A DNA stretch of 52,657 nt from Bacteroidota bacterium (GCA_003249935.1 QKHT01000016.1:1-52657); one strand, 5' to 3'; positions 7,920-17,122 are shown, counted from the stretch's first letter. The notes: generated by a model from the letters alone, not told the origin. A program made the numbers and translations.

Positions 7920-8666
7920 TTATACTTGTTGTATTTGTTCACTTATTTTTCCAAATCTGCGTTCTCTGTTCTGAAAAGCCACAATGGCTTCGTAAAAACT
8001 CTCTTTTCTGAATTCAGGCCAGTGTTGTTGCGTAAAATAAAATTCGGAGTAAGCAATTTGCCAAAGCAAAAAGTTGCTTATTCGCTGTTCTCCACTGGTA
8101 CGAATAATAAGTTCAGGATCGGGTATAAAGGCGGTAGTGAGATAGGATGAAAACAGATCGTCTGTAATCTCATTGTCCGATATTTTACCAGAACTAACAT
8201 CAGCCGAAATCTTCTTTACTGCATCTATTATTTCCCATCGGGCACTATAACTCAACGCTAAAACCAGTGCTAAACCGGTATTATTCGCCGTTCTTTCGAT
8301 ACAGGACATTAATTTTTGTCGAACTTTTTCGGGCAGTTGACTAATATTTCCAATAGTCAGAAGCTTAATGTTGTTATTCATTAAGGTCTTCGTTTCGTTT
8401 TCTATGGCATCAACCAGAATCTCCATAAGCGCATTAATTTCTGCTTCGGGTCGATTCCAATTCTCAGTCGAAAAGGCATAAAGTGTCAGGTATTTAATCC
8501 CCAGTTCAGTAGCTGCTTCAGTAACTTCACGTACCGATTCAACGCCGTGCTGATGACCAATTACACGATAAAACCCTCTTTCCTGAGCCCATCGTCCATT
8601 CCCATCCATTATGATAGCCACATGCTGTGGTAGCTTCTCTTTGTTTATTTGTTCTATATGCGACAT
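7920..8666 (-). CDS. uppS: Undecaprenyl diphosphate synthase (isoprenyl transferase)
   Basis: This cis-prenyltransferase makes C55 undecaprenyl diphosphate, the lipid carrier for peptidoglycan and surface glycans. The 248-residue product has all family motifs: [17 protein letters not shown] (residues 15-31, with the catalytic Asp), the GVESVRE segment, [13 protein letters not shown] and the C-terminal [23 protein letters not shown] signature with the binding arginines. It follows the DUF6089 gene by 10 bases and precedes bamA by 10, so envelope lipid carrier and outer-membrane assembly factor share one transcript. Confidence 0.97.
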   Translation of the reverse strand: MSHIEQINKEKLPQHVAIIMDGNGRWAQERGFYRVIGHQHGVESVREVTEAATELGIKYLTLYAFSTENWNRPEAEINALMEILVDAIENETKTLMNNNIKLLTIGNISQLPEKVRQKLMSCIERTANNTGLALVLALSYSARWEIIDAVKKISADVSSGKISDNEITDDLFSSYLTTAFIPDPELIIRTSGEQRISNFLLWQIAYSEFYFTQQHWPEFRKESFYEAIVAFQNRERRFGKISEQIQQV

Positions 8667-8676
8667 TAATCAGTTT

Positions 8677-9399
8677 TTATAGGCTGATTTTTTTCTCTAC
8701 ACAATCCCATTCACGTTTAAAAAGACTAAAGGTTACAAAAAATCCGAATGTAGTATAATAGTCGTTATTAACCATTTTCGAACTGTTTAAACCTAACGGA
8801 TTGGTAAGTAGTTCACTATCTCCGGTGTACTCCAAATCATCCGAAAACAATTTTCGCATGCCCATATCTGCACCAATTGTTAAACGATCAAACAGTTTGT
8901 ACTTTATACCTATTCCAAATGGAACCATCAAAGCAAAATCAGATCTGCCTGTTTGAAAATAATCAAATCCAATACCTGCAAACACGTATGGCGACAAACG
9001 GGATGCAAAGTTAATCTTTTCGGTGGTAAACGGAAAAAAATTGTACTCACCTGTAAGGGAGCTTTCAAAAAAGCTGCTATTAAATGTTATATCCGTGTAG
9101 TTTGGCCATTGATACTTTTGCCCGGAACTGTTTCCGGAAACGGAGGTTCCCATTATCTGAAGTTTCATCGCGTATCTTGGTGTAAAGTTGTATTTCACCA
9201 AGCCTCCGATGGCCGATTGTGGCTCAGCAAATAGCTTTGTAGCATTGGCATCACCCAAATATGATGATCCGCCAACATATCCGCCAAATTCGAATTTGTA
9301 TTGTGCTAAAGCACAAATACCACTGGTAATAAGCATAATTAATACTGTGGTAAAATACTTTGTAATTAAGCCAAAATCAATTCTTTTCGCCAATTTCAT
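8677..9399 (-). CDS. DUF6089-type outer-membrane beta-barrel protein
   Basis: The 240-residue product has a signal peptide (to about residue 33, ending ALAQ) and then alternating amphipathic strands starting YKFEFGGYVGGSSYLGD, typical of small 8-stranded barrels. Bacteroidota carry this DUF6089 protein directly upstream of uppS and bamA; its function is not established. It is the first gene of the five-gene envelope operon. A TACTTTTG promoter element ends only 5 bases before the ATG, so either the mRNA is essentially leaderless or the start lies further in; no better start with a full signal peptide is apparent. Confidence 0.8.
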   Translation of the reverse strand: MKLAKRIDFGLITKYFTTVLIMLITSGICALAQYKFEFGGYVGGSSYLGDANATKLFAEPQSAIGGLVKYNFTPRYAMKLQIMGTSVSGNSSGQKYQWPNYTDITFNSSFFESSLTGEYNFFPFTTEKINFASRLSPYVFAGIGFDYFQTGRSDFALMVPFGIGIKYKLFDRLTIGADMGMRKLFSDDLEYTGDSELLTNPLGLNSSKMVNNDYYTTFGFFVTFSLFKREWDCVEKKISL

Positions 9400-9404
9400 G
9401 TTTG

Positions 9405-9433
9405 CAAAAGTAATATTTAATATTAAAATACAA
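9405..9433 (-). promoter_or_regulatory. Promoter for DUF6089-uppS-bamA-ompH operon
   Basis: On the minus strand, TTG (9433-9431), an 18-base spacer and TACTTTTG (9412-9405) match the Bacteroidota promoter consensus. The predicted transcription start coincides within a few bases with the annotated ATG at 9399. Confidence 0.55.
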
Positions 9434-9491
9434 CTTTGCCAATCCTTTTATATTGTTGTGCTGTGTTTTAGTTTGCAATTATTAACAGAAA

Positions 9492-9524
9492 CGCTCCGAT
9501 GTAGTCATCGGAGCGTCGTTTTTT
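9492..9524. terminator. Stem-loop terminator downstream of the EF-G-like gene
   Basis: A perfect 10-base-pair stem CGCTCCGATG (9492-9501) / CATCGGAGCG (9506-9515) with loop TAGT. T's follow on the plus strand and a weaker TTTCTGTT follows on the minus strand. It lies 23 bases past the stop of the minus-strand EF-G-like gene, which it most likely terminates. Confidence 0.75.
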
Positions 9525-9538
9525 CTAAATCATCGCAA

Positions 9539-11695
9539 TTACTCTTCTTTTTGTGTGGCCTCATAGGCTTTCAACAACTGATCCTGTATTTCTGGCGGAA
9601 CTTTTTCATAGCCGGACGATTTCATTTCGTATCTGGCTCTTCCTCCCGAAATTGAACTCAATGCAGTGGAGTAACCGTGCATCTCTTTTAGCGGAACTTT
9701 TGCCGAAATTTTTTCGAACCCTTTCTCGCTTTCCATTCCCATAATCATCGCTCTTCTGCCCTGTAAATCACTCATGATGTCGCCCATTTTTTCGCTCGGA
9801 CACCATACCGATACATCATATACCGGTTCAAGAAGTTTGGGCCCGGCTTCTTTAAAGGCTTTGCTGAAAGCATTTCTTCCAGCAAGTCGGAAGGATATTT
9901 CGTTGGAGTCTACCGGATGCATTTTCCCATCATATACAATCACCCTTATGTCGCGTGCATAGGACCCTGTTAATGGGCCTTCTTCCATTTTTTCCATTAT
10001 TCCCTTCATAATCGCAGGAAGAAAGCGAGCTTCTATTGCTCCGCCCACAATACTGTTAATAAAGACTAACTTACCTCCCCACGAAAGTGGAAACTCTTCA
10101 GTGTCGCGAACCGAAATTTTATGCTCCTGCCCGTCAAATTTGTACATTTCGGTAATTGGCATTCCTTCATAATACGGCTCAATTATCATATGTACCTCAC
10201 CAAACTGACCTGCTCCGCCCGATTGTTTTTTGTGTCGATAATCTGCATGGGCAATTTTTGTAATTGTTTCTCTGTACGGGATTTTGGGTTCAATGAAATT
10301 TACCATTAATTTTTCATTGTGTTCAAGTCTCCATTTAAGTGTGCGAAGATGAAATTCACCTTGACCGTTTACCAAAATCTGTTTCAATTCTTTCGAATAT
10401 TCGATAATCCATGTAGGATCTTCTTCGTGCATTCTGTTAAGAGCCTCTCCTAATTTTTCATCGTCCGATTCATTAACGGACTTTATGGCCGTACGGTATT
10501 TCGAATTAGGATACCGTAGTGGTGGCATTATTTTATCAAAGCCTTTGCTTCCCAGGGTGTGGTTGGTTTTTGTTTCCTTAAGTTTTACCGTTGCACCAAT
10601 ATCTCCAGCTACCATTTCCGATACCTTGGTTCGGTTCTGACCTGCAACACAATATATGGCCGACAACCGTTCTTTGGAACCCCTGTTTACATTGTACAAA
10701 TCATCGCCCTCTTTAATTTTTCCTGAAAGAACCTTAAAGTAGTTAACTTCGCCAAGGTGAGGTTCAACCGAGGTTTTAAAAACAAAAAGTATGGTGCTGG
10801 CATTTGTTTCACATGGTATTTTGGTGCCATCTTCGGTAGTAGGTGTCGGCATTTCTGACACAAATGGCACAACGTTGCCTAAAAATTCCATTAGGCGTCT
10901 TATGCCCATCGATTTTTTTGCGGAGACGCAAAATACAGGAAATAAATCTCTATGAATTAGCCCTTTGTGTATCCCTTCGCGCATCTGGTCTTCGGTGAGT
11001 GAACCCTCTTCGAGATACAATTCTAATAGCTGTTCATCATTTTCTGCTGCTGCTTCTACCAAAATATTGTGTAGTTCTTCTGCTTTTTCTTTTTCATTGT
11101 CCGGAATTTCTAAAATTTCAGGTGCTCCGCCCGTTTCCGGCCATTTATAGAGTTTCATCTTTAATACATCGATTAGGGCATTAAATCCCGAACCAGTGGT
11201 AATTGGGTATTGTATTTGAACCACCTTGTTTCCGAACGAAGTTCTTAACGATTCTAAAGAGACATCGTAATCGGCCTTTTCATGATCTAATTGGTTCAAA
11301 ACAAAAATAACGGGCTTGCTAAACTCTTGTGTGTGCCTGAAAATATTTTCACTGCCAACTTCTGCTCCCGATTGCGCATTGATTACCATTAATGCTGTAT
11401 CGGTTACCTGAAGTGCTCCAACGGCTCCCCCGATAAAATCATCGGAACCCGGGCAATCGATAAAGTTGAGTTTTTTACCCAGCCATTCGGTGTAAAGTAC
11501 AGTACTAAAAACAGAGTAACCGTATTCGTGTTCAACCGGAAAGTAGTCCGATACGGTGTTTTGGTTATCCACTGTGCCTCTACGATTGATCACCCCACCC
11601 TCAAACAGCATGGCTTCTGCAAGGGTGGTTTTTCCAGCGCCCGAGTTCCCAACTAAGGCGAAGTTTTTAATCTCGTTTCCTTGATATACTTTCAT
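9539..11695 (-). CDS. Elongation factor G-like GTPase (EF-G paralogue)
   Basis: A 718-residue translational GTPase, distinct from the true fusA at 18675. It has the P-loop GNSGAGKT (residues 16-23), the G3 motif DCPG, and NQLD in place of the usual NKxD. EF-G domains II-V follow, including GQGEFHLRTLKWRLE and the C-terminal GRRAMIMGMESEKG. Effector-region sequences (NTVSDYFPVEHEYGYS) differ from EF-G, as in the FusA2/EF-G-like group found beside ordinary EF-G in many Bacteroidota; no specific role is settled. It stands as a single gene with an AT-rich 422-base region upstream and a stem-loop downstream. Confidence 0.9.
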   Translation of the reverse strand: MKVYQGNEIKNFALVGNSGAGKTTLAEAMLFEGGVINRRGTVDNQNTVSDYFPVEHEYGYSVFSTVLYTEWLGKKLNFIDCPGSDDFIGGAVGALQVTDTALMVINAQSGAEVGSENIFRHTQEFSKPVIFVLNQLDHEKADYDVSLESLRTSFGNKVVQIQYPITTGSGFNALIDVLKMKLYKWPETGGAPEILEIPDNEKEKAEELHNILVEAAAENDEQLLELYLEEGSLTEDQMREGIHKGLIHRDLFPVFCVSAKKSMGIRRLMEFLGNVVPFVSEMPTPTTEDGTKIPCETNASTILFVFKTSVEPHLGEVNYFKVLSGKIKEGDDLYNVNRGSKERLSAIYCVAGQNRTKVSEMVAGDIGATVKLKETKTNHTLGSKGFDKIMPPLRYPNSKYRTAIKSVNESDDEKLGEALNRMHEEDPTWIIEYSKELKQILVNGQGEFHLRTLKWRLEHNEKLMVNFIEPKIPYRETITKIAHADYRHKKQSGGAGQFGEVHMIIEPYYEGMPITEMYKFDGQEHKISVRDTEEFPLSWGGKLVFINSIVGGAIEARFLPAIMKGIMEKMEEGPLTGSYARDIRVIVYDGKMHPVDSNEISFRLAGRNAFSKAFKEAGPKLLEPVYDVSVWCPSEKMGDIMSDLQGRRAMIMGMESEKGFEKISAKVPLKEMHGYSTALSSISGGRARYEMKSSGYEKVPPEIQDQLLKAYEATQKEE

Positions 11696-11930
11696 GGAAG
11701 TATTGTATTAGATGAATACTAAATGAAATGGTATGACTTTGCGAAAATTATCTGTTTTTTTGCTGTTTCACAATTATTTAACGAATTATTTATGCTATTT
11801 AAAAACATTGTTTACCAACATAGTTAAAGAACAGTTTTAATAATTGTGTGAGTATTAATAGATTTTTGATGTTGTGATTTGTATGTTTTGTGGCAATGTT
11901 TAAAATGAGATGATTGATACTTTTATTTTA

Positions 11931-12073
11931 ATAGTTCGTTAAACTTTTATAATACATTGATTTTAAGAACATTACATCATTGTGTGAATATTTGTAAATA
12001 ACTGTATATGAGCCTCTTAAATTTTGTCGAACGTCGAACGTCGAAAATCTAACGATCGATTGATTTTGAAAGG
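11931..12073 (+). repeat. Dispersed intergenic repeat, copy A
   Basis: About 143 bases align by eye to 17285-17427 with only small gaps. Shared blocks run in the same order: ATAG-TCGTTAAA-TTTTATAATA, TTAAGAA-ATTACAT, CGAACGATC and ATTGAAAG-like ends. Near the right end it holds a tandem heptamer (TCGAACG twice, then TCGAAAA). Its final TTTTG appears to supply the -33 box of the next gene. Confidence 0.6.
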
Positions 12074-12094
12074 ATGTAAAAAATATATATTTTG
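12065..12094 (+). promoter_or_regulatory. Promoter for the START-like gene
   Basis: TTTG (12065-12068) is followed after 17-19 bases by a TATAtTTTG-like -7 element whose TTTG is 12091-12094; the spacer inside the -7 element is not the canonical two bases. The ATG follows 23 bases later. Confidence 0.45.
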
Positions 12095-12117
12095 CCCCCT
12101 AATATAAAATACGATAT

Positions 12118-12501
12118 ATGTCTGAACTCAAAAAAGTTGTTTGCGAATACGTGGTAAAGACGAGTCCATCGGTCTTATATCCTTTTTTAAGTACGCCGGG
12201 GGGGTTATCGGAATGGTTTGCCGATGATGTGAATGTAAGGGGTAATGTCTTCCACTTTTATTGGGATGGTTCGGAGGAGTTGGCAGAGGTCATTTCTAAA
12301 CGCAGCAATTTATTTATAAGGTTCAGGTGGAAGAGGGATGTTGCAGATTTGGGCTATTTCGAATTCAAAATCGTTGTGGATGAACTTACAAATGAGGTGG
12401 CCCTTGTAATTACCGATTTAGTCGCACCCGACGAGGAGGAGGAGACCAGAGAATTGTGGGATACCCAAATTTTAAAACTTAAACAAGTTCTTGGATTTTA
12501 G
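12118..12501 (+). CDS. START-like (SRPBCC) domain protein
   Basis: A 127-residue cytosolic protein with one START/AHSA1-like hydrophobic-pocket fold: KVVCEYVVKTSPSVLYPFLSTP at the start, SEWFADDV, strands around FHFYWDGSEELAEV and FIRFRWKRD, and a C-terminal helix TRELWDTQILKLKQVLGF. Bacteroidota carry this short START-like protein as a conserved single-domain family; its ligand is unknown. It is followed 105 bases later by the LptF/LptG permease, which has its own candidate promoter. Family assignment is good, function unknown. Confidence 0.85.
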   Translation: MSELKKVVCEYVVKTSPSVLYPFLSTPGGLSEWFADDVNVRGNVFHFYWDGSEELAEVISKRSNLFIRFRWKRDVADLGYFEFKIVVDELTNEVALVITDLVAPDEEEETRELWDTQILKLKQVLGF

Positions 12502-12575
12502 TTTAAATGTGCTAAAAGCATATTGGTTCGCGCTTCACAAGAACGATTTTGTCCTGTAATTCCATTTAAAAAGAT

Positions 12576-12583
12576 TATTTTTG
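12576..12583 (+). promoter_or_regulatory. Candidate -7 element before the LptF/LptG gene
   Basis: TATTTTTG matches TAnnTTTG exactly, but no TTTG lies at the ideal distance upstream (the nearest is 24 bases away). Transcription from here would exclude the GTG start at 12523 and supports ATG 12607. Confidence 0.4.
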
Positions 12584-12606
12584 CTGCCGTAACAATCGTT
12601 TTATTG

Positions 12607-14055
12607 ATGAAGCGACTCTATTTGTATGTCTTAAAACTTTTTTTCGGTCCTTTATTTGCGACATTCTTTGTATCGTTATTTGTTTTGATGATGAATTTTC
12701 TTTGGAAATACATCGATCGATTAGTGGGTAAGGGATTGCCAATGAGTGTAATATTTGAGTTTTTTATACTCAGTGCTGCAAGTTTATTGTCGATGGCATT
12801 GCCATTGTCGGTGCTTCTTGCTGCCATTATGACCTTTGGTAATATGGGCGAACGATTTGAGTTACTTGCAGTAAAAGCAGCGGGCGTTTCAATCGTAAAG
12901 CTGATGCGCCCATTGATTGTTTTAATTTTAGGTTTTTCGGCCTTTTCGTTTTATTATAACGATCGAATTGCCCCGGTAGCGATGTTAAGGTTAAAAACGT
13001 TAATGCATGACATTACACAAACAAACCCTGAATTTTTTCTTAAAGAGAAAGTTTTTGTAAGTGAGATTCCAAATTATACCATAAAAGTTGAACGAAAAAA
13101 TGATTTGAATAATAATCTGTATGGCGTTATTATTTACGATCATCGTAGTTATGACACCAAAGCGGGCATTATTACGGCCGATTCGGGAAACTTGGTAAGT
13201 ACGGCCAATAAGGCTGCAATGATTCTAACATTGTATCATGGATATTCTTATTCCGAAATGCGTAATCAGGAAGGTAGAAATTATGCTGAAAAGCCTTTTC
13301 GTCGCGATTCATTTAAACAACAGATTGTAATACTGGATATGAATACTGGTATTTCGCGAAGTGACGATAAAATATTTAGCAATAGTTCAGATACAAAGAA
13401 TGTTACTGAACTAAATCTGGCTATTGATTCGTTAAGGAAAGAAGTAGCCGGAGGTCAGACTGTGTTCAGAGAACAAATTTCTCGAAATCTTATTACAAGA
13501 GAAACAGATACTTCAATGGTGAATTTAATGGGTTCGTACAATGATATTAAACCCGAAAGAATTCTGCCTTCGCTTACAAGAGAGGAGCAGAATCGGTTAA
13601 TTTCATTAGCAATAGCCAGAGTACGCGATGTAAAGACTTTGGTTGAACAGCGGATTGAAGGTTCGAAATTTGTAGATTCGCAACTGCGTAGGGCTACGCT
13701 TGAATGGCATAAGAAGTTTACCCTTTCGTTGGCCTGCCTGCTATTCTTTTTTATAGGCGCACCTTTAGGATCTATAATCAGGCGTGGCGGTTTTGGTCTT
13801 CCCGTGGTCGTTGCAGTTTTGTTCTTTATACTATATTACATTACCGATAATATTGGCAGACATATGGCCCTTGAGGGCATTTCGGATGTGAGAGTAGGGG
13901 TGTGGTTAAGTTCTATTATCCTGTTTCCGATTGGTGTTTTTATAACTTATAAAGCAACCCACGATTCGGCACTGTTAAATCCCGAAGCCTATAAGTTGTT
14001 TCTGAAAAGGATAAGTTCGGTATTTAGTTTTGTAAGGAACACAAAGAGGAATTAA
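12607..14055 (+). CDS. LptF/LptG-family lipopolysaccharide export permease
   Basis: This YjgP/YjgQ-type permease is the membrane part of the ABC exporter that extracts lipopolysaccharide from the inner membrane. The 482-residue product has the family architecture: an N-terminal block of hydrophobic segments (about residues 10-35, 55-85, 100-125), a large periplasmic beta-jellyroll (about 135-370) and three C-terminal membrane segments (about 375-470). Hallmarks are RLVGKGLP near residue 43, SLLSMALPLSVLLAA, and GAPLGSIIRRGGFGLPV. I choose the ATG at 12607 since MKRLYLYVLK is the usual beginning. LptF and LptG cannot be told apart here. ribBA follows after 40 bases. Confidence 0.93.
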   Translation: MKRLYLYVLKLFFGPLFATFFVSLFVLMMNFLWKYIDRLVGKGLPMSVIFEFFILSAASLLSMALPLSVLLAAIMTFGNMGERFELLAVKAAGVSIVKLMRPLIVLILGFSAFSFYYNDRIAPVAMLRLKTLMHDITQTNPEFFLKEKVFVSEIPNYTIKVERKNDLNNNLYGVIIYDHRSYDTKAGIITADSGNLVSTANKAAMILTLYHGYSYSEMRNQEGRNYAEKPFRRDSFKQQIVILDMNTGISRSDDKIFSNSSDTKNVTELNLAIDSLRKEVAGGQTVFREQISRNLITRETDTSMVNLMGSYNDIKPERILPSLTREEQNRLISLAIARVRDVKTLVEQRIEGSKFVDSQLRRATLEWHKKFTLSLACLLFFFIGAPLGSIIRRGGFGLPVVVAVLFFILYYITDNIGRHMALEGISDVRVGVWLSSIILFPIGVFITYKATHDSALLNPEAYKLFLKRISSVFSFVRNTKRN

Positions 14056-14058
14056 TTT

Positions 14059-14066
14059 TAAATTTG
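14059..14066 (+). promoter_or_regulatory. Candidate -7 element before ribBA
   Basis: TAAATTTG matches TAnnTTTG, 30 bases before the ribBA ATG; the nearest upstream TTTG (14029-14032) is 26 bases away, too far for the consensus. Confidence 0.35.
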
Positions 14067-14095
14067 AATACATATTTCGTAAAAAATATTGAAAG

Positions 14096-15328
14096 ATGGC
14101 TGAGCAGTTTACGATAAATAGCATAGAAGAGGCTATTGAAGACATAAAAAACGGTAAATTAATAATTGTTGTAGACGATGAAGATCGTGAGAATGAGGGA
14201 GACTTTATCTGTGCTTCTGAGAAGATTACACCAGAAATTATCAATTTTATGGCTACTCATGGTCGTGGGTTGATTTGTGTTTCCTTATCCGAAGAACGTT
14301 GTGAAGAGTTGGAACTGGATTTAATGGTTGGTCAGAGTACCGCTGTCAATTCTACCTCGTTTACTGTTTCAGTAGATTTAATTGGAGATGGTTGTACTAC
14401 TGGGATATCAGCATCGGACCGGGCAAAAACTATTTTGGCGTTGGTAAATAAAGATACGTCTCCGGAGGTATTAGGTCGCCCCGGACATATTTTCCCTCTG
14501 AGGGCAAAAAATCGTGGCGTACTTCGCAGGGCCGGTCATACCGAAGCTGCACTCGACCTTGCACGTTTGGCAGGTCTGTATCCTTCTGGAGTATTGGTCG
14601 AGATTATGAACGAAGATGGTACGATGGCGCGTTTGCCCGAACTTATTGAAGTATCTAAACGATTTGATTGTAAAATTGTAACCATAAAGGATTTAATTGA
14701 ATATCGTTTAAAAAATGAAAGCCTGATTGAACGTGGAGAGGAAGTTCAACTGCCCACAGCTTATGGTTCATTCCGGCTTATTCCATTTTTGCAATTGTCT
14801 AATGGGCAAGAACATGTGGCCTTGATTAAAGGAGAATGGATGGATGATGATTCTGTATTGGTACGGGTTCATTCAAGTTGTATGACCGGTGATATTTTTG
14901 GTTCTATGCGTTGCGAGTGCGGCGAACAGCTTCATAAAGCAATGCAATTAATAGAAAAAGAAGGTCGTGGTGTGGTCGTTTATATGAATCAGGAAGGTCG
15001 TGGTATTGGTTTGATGAATAAAATGAAAGCCTATAAATTACAAGAGCAAGGGCTTGATACCGTTGATGCTAATGTGCATTTGGGATTTAACGCTGATGAG
15101 CGTGATTATGGTGTTGGTGCTCAAATTCTGCGAAGTCTTGGCGTGAAAAAGATGAAACTAATGACCAATAATCCGGTTAAGAGAATCGGATTATCAGGTT
15201 TTGGACTTGAAATTTCTGAAAATGTACCACTTGAAATTGCACCTAATCGTTTTAACTACAAGTATATGCAGACAAAAAGAGACCGAATGGGGCACATACT
15301 AACAAATGTAGAAAAGAAGAATCCATAG
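14096..15328 (+). CDS. ribBA: Bifunctional DHBP synthase / GTP cyclohydrolase II
   Basis: The protein supplies both precursors of riboflavin: 3,4-dihydroxy-2-butanone 4-phosphate from ribulose 5-phosphate, and the pyrimidine from GTP. The 410-residue product has the RibB domain first (residues 1-205; [47 protein letters not shown]) and the RibA domain second (about 210-400; [20 protein letters not shown] with the zinc cysteines, [29 protein letters not shown]). All catalytic segments look intact. No FMN riboswitch is recognisable in the 40 bases upstream. A bidirectional terminator follows. Confidence 0.97.
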   Translation: MAEQFTINSIEEAIEDIKNGKLIIVVDDEDRENEGDFICASEKITPEIINFMATHGRGLICVSLSEERCEELELDLMVGQSTAVNSTSFTVSVDLIGDGCTTGISASDRAKTILALVNKDTSPEVLGRPGHIFPLRAKNRGVLRRAGHTEAALDLARLAGLYPSGVLVEIMNEDGTMARLPELIEVSKRFDCKIVTIKDLIEYRLKNESLIERGEEVQLPTAYGSFRLIPFLQLSNGQEHVALIKGEWMDDDSVLVRVHSSCMTGDIFGSMRCECGEQLHKAMQLIEKEGRGVVVYMNQEGRGIGLMNKMKAYKLQEQGLDTVDANVHLGFNADERDYGVGAQILRSLGVKKMKLMTNNPVKRIGLSGFGLEISENVPLEIAPNRFNYKYMQTKRDRMGHILTNVEKKNP

Positions 15329-15345
15329 TAAAAATGGTGATACAT

Positions 15346-15379
15346 AAAAAAGGCGGTTCAATTCTGAACCGCCTTTTTT
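15346..15379. terminator. Bidirectional terminator between ribBA and the MORN lipoprotein
   Basis: AAAAAAGGCGGTTCA (15346-15360) pairs with TGAACCGCCTTTTTT (15365-15379) around ATTC. It has A's on one side and T's on the other and serves the two convergent genes. Confidence 0.88.
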
Positions 15380-15398
15380 ACGCAATGTTTTTTTGAAA

Positions 15399-16223
15399 TT
15401 ACTTTACAGTAAATGGTTTTGAGAATAATACTGATGTTCCTTTTGAAGTTGTATATTCAGCTACAACATTAACGTATTCAGGAAAACCGGTTGACTCGTA
15501 ATATAAAATTGACGCAGAACCGTCAGGATTCTTTTTCATTGTTTTTAGATTTGGATGGGTATATTTTCCTTCGATAAGCATACCCTCTTTAAATTCGACC
15601 TTTCCGCCAACATTTTGTCCACCTTTAACCAAGCGGGCAATAATTGTGTATTGACCTTTCGCAATACGGTCGTCTTTGGCCGAAACCACCAATTCGGGCA
15701 TCGTGAGTTCGGTTCCTTCCGAAGAATATTCTTTTGTGCCGGTTCCCAAGAGTCCATTTTTATATGGTGTTTCTGATTGAACTTTGCCGTTCTCGTAATA
15801 TTTGGTTACTATGCCATCTATTCTTCCTGCTACATAGTTCCACACAATATATTTTTTCCCCGATGGATAGTATTTGGTCGTGAGGCCTTCGCGCTTACCA
15901 TTTACATATGTTGCTTCAGATGCCAATGTATTTGCCGGCGACTGATAATACTCTTTGGTAATACCATTGAGTACCCAACCACCTTTTCCATTGGATGCAC
16001 TGGTAGACCAGGTTGCCCTCTTTTCGTGCCAAATGTTTTTGTTGTCGTTGCCGTAGTAGTCTTTAATAATACGCACTGTGTCTGAAGGTGAAGATGGCGT
16101 ATTACTGTCGCCGGTTGATTCGGTTGCTGAACCCGTTTTTTCGCCTTCGCTTGTTTTACCTTTACATCCGGTAATGGTTATTGCTGCAATAACTACAAGA
16201 CCCAATAAGTTTTTCGCTTTCAT
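15399..16223 (-). CDS. MORN-repeat (YwqK-like) lipoprotein
   Basis: The 274-residue product starts with a lipoprotein signal peptide (MKAKNLLGLVVIAAITITGC, with the lipobox cysteine at residue 20) and a Ser/Thr/Gly-rich linker. Several MORN_2/YwqK repeats follow at about residues 85-170 (GKREGLTTKYYPSGKKY, GRIDGIVTKYYENGKVQSE, NGLLGTGTKEYSSEG), then a C-terminal beta-sandwich-like region. YwqK proteins are often labelled antitoxins, but that label is not supported here: no partner toxin is present and the protein is exported. The start at 16223 gives the lipobox; a longer frame starts at 16271 and would overlap the upstream gene. It follows the TPR gene by 16 bases. Confidence 0.82.
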   Translation of the reverse strand: MKAKNLLGLVVIAAITITGCKGKTSEGEKTGSATESTGDSNTPSSPSDTVRIIKDYYGNDNKNIWHEKRATWSTSASNGKGGWVLNGITKEYYQSPANTLASEATYVNGKREGLTTKYYPSGKKYIVWNYVAGRIDGIVTKYYENGKVQSETPYKNGLLGTGTKEYSSEGTELTMPELVVSAKDDRIAKGQYTIIARLVKGGQNVGGKVEFKEGMLIEGKYTHPNLKTMKKNPDGSASILYYESTGFPEYVNVVAEYTTSKGTSVLFSKPFTVK

Positions 16224-16239
16224 CTTATACAATTTGTTT

Positions 16240-17100
16240 TTATTCGTATTTTTTCGCTTTTTCCCTTTCATTCATTTTTGTATAAATCGCAAAAAGCATC
16301 TTTTTTACATTTTCATCCGCTTTTTGCTCGTATGCTTTTTCTAAGTATTTGGCAGCTTTTGGGTAATAGTCGTTAATAATTGCAATGGTACTTTTGTTGA
16401 ATTTTGACCAAATAACTCGGTCCGGATTTTTAAGTTTGTCGTACGATGCTTTTTCTTTATCTATTTTGGCTGAACCTGTTTGATAATAGTAGCCGCCAAC
16501 TATCATATTGGCATTAAAATTATCGGGCGATATAGATAGGAGATTTTCGAATGTTTTTATGGCTTCAGCAGACTTGTTCTGCTTCTGAAGTGCCACACCA
16601 TACAGTTCAAGCATCTTTTCATCGGTACTGTCTGCTTTGGTAATTTCTTTGCCTAACTTTTCCAGAGCCATGTAGTTTTTGCTGTTGTTATAAACATACG
16701 CGAGCTTCTTTTGATATTCAATGGCGTTTAATGGGAAAATTGTAATCGCCTTCTTAAGTGTATTTTCCTGACAGGTCAAATCCTTTTGATCCCGGCAAAC
16801 ATCTACGAGAATTGAATATACAATGGGCTCCATAATGCCCCGGTCTACACTCGCCTGCATGTATTTGCGGGTTTCATCGGGTAAGTTTAGGTTTTTTGCA
16901 CATAGTCCTGCATACGAATAAATCAGTGCATTACCCTCTTTGGTGCTATCTAATTCAATTGCTTTTTGGAAATTCCTTAATGCAGTTACATTATCTCCAT
17001 CGTGCATTGCCAATTCACCTTTAGTTTTGTATTCGGTGTATGTTTGTGCTGAGGCCGATACGACTAAGCCTAAGCCAATAAATAATCCGCTGAATTTCAT
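16240..17100 (-). CDS. Secreted tetratricopeptide-repeat protein
   Basis: The 286-residue product has a signal peptide (residues 1-18, ending ASAQ) and then TPR-like helical pairs: YTEYKTKGELAMHDGDNVTALRNFQKAIELDS, a pair around IYSYAGLCAKNLNLPDETRKYMQ, LELYGVALQKQNKSAEAIKTFENLLSISPDNFNAN, and a last helix pair near AAKYLEKAYEQKAD. It is probably a periplasmic scaffold; no enzymatic motif is visible. It forms a two-gene operon with the MORN lipoprotein downstream, driven by a consensus promoter at 17123-17153. Confidence 0.85.
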   Translation of the reverse strand: MKFSGLFIGLGLVVSASAQTYTEYKTKGELAMHDGDNVTALRNFQKAIELDSTKEGNALIYSYAGLCAKNLNLPDETRKYMQASVDRGIMEPIVYSILVDVCRDQKDLTCQENTLKKAITIFPLNAIEYQKKLAYVYNNSKNYMALEKLGKEITKADSTDEKMLELYGVALQKQNKSAEAIKTFENLLSISPDNFNANMIVGGYYYQTGSAKIDKEKASYDKLKNPDRVIWSKFNKSTIAIINDYYPKAAKYLEKAYEQKADENVKKMLFAIYTKMNEREKAKKYE

Positions 17101-17122
17101 GTCTGTTATAATTTTAGAATTG

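Larger units (their letters stand above)
11696..12117. other. Gene-free AT-rich region between divergent genes
   Basis: This 422-base stretch separates the EF-G-like gene (leftward) from the START-like gene (rightward). I find no credible ORF or RNA. Its right half (11931-12073) is a diverged copy of a sequence also found at 17285-17427, and it ends in the promoter of the START-like gene. Confidence 0.6.

Noticed and set aside
15399-16223. Toxin-antitoxin reading of the YwqK-like protein
   Set aside because: It has a lipoprotein signal and sits with a secreted TPR protein; no toxin gene is adjacent, so the antitoxin label is not supported.
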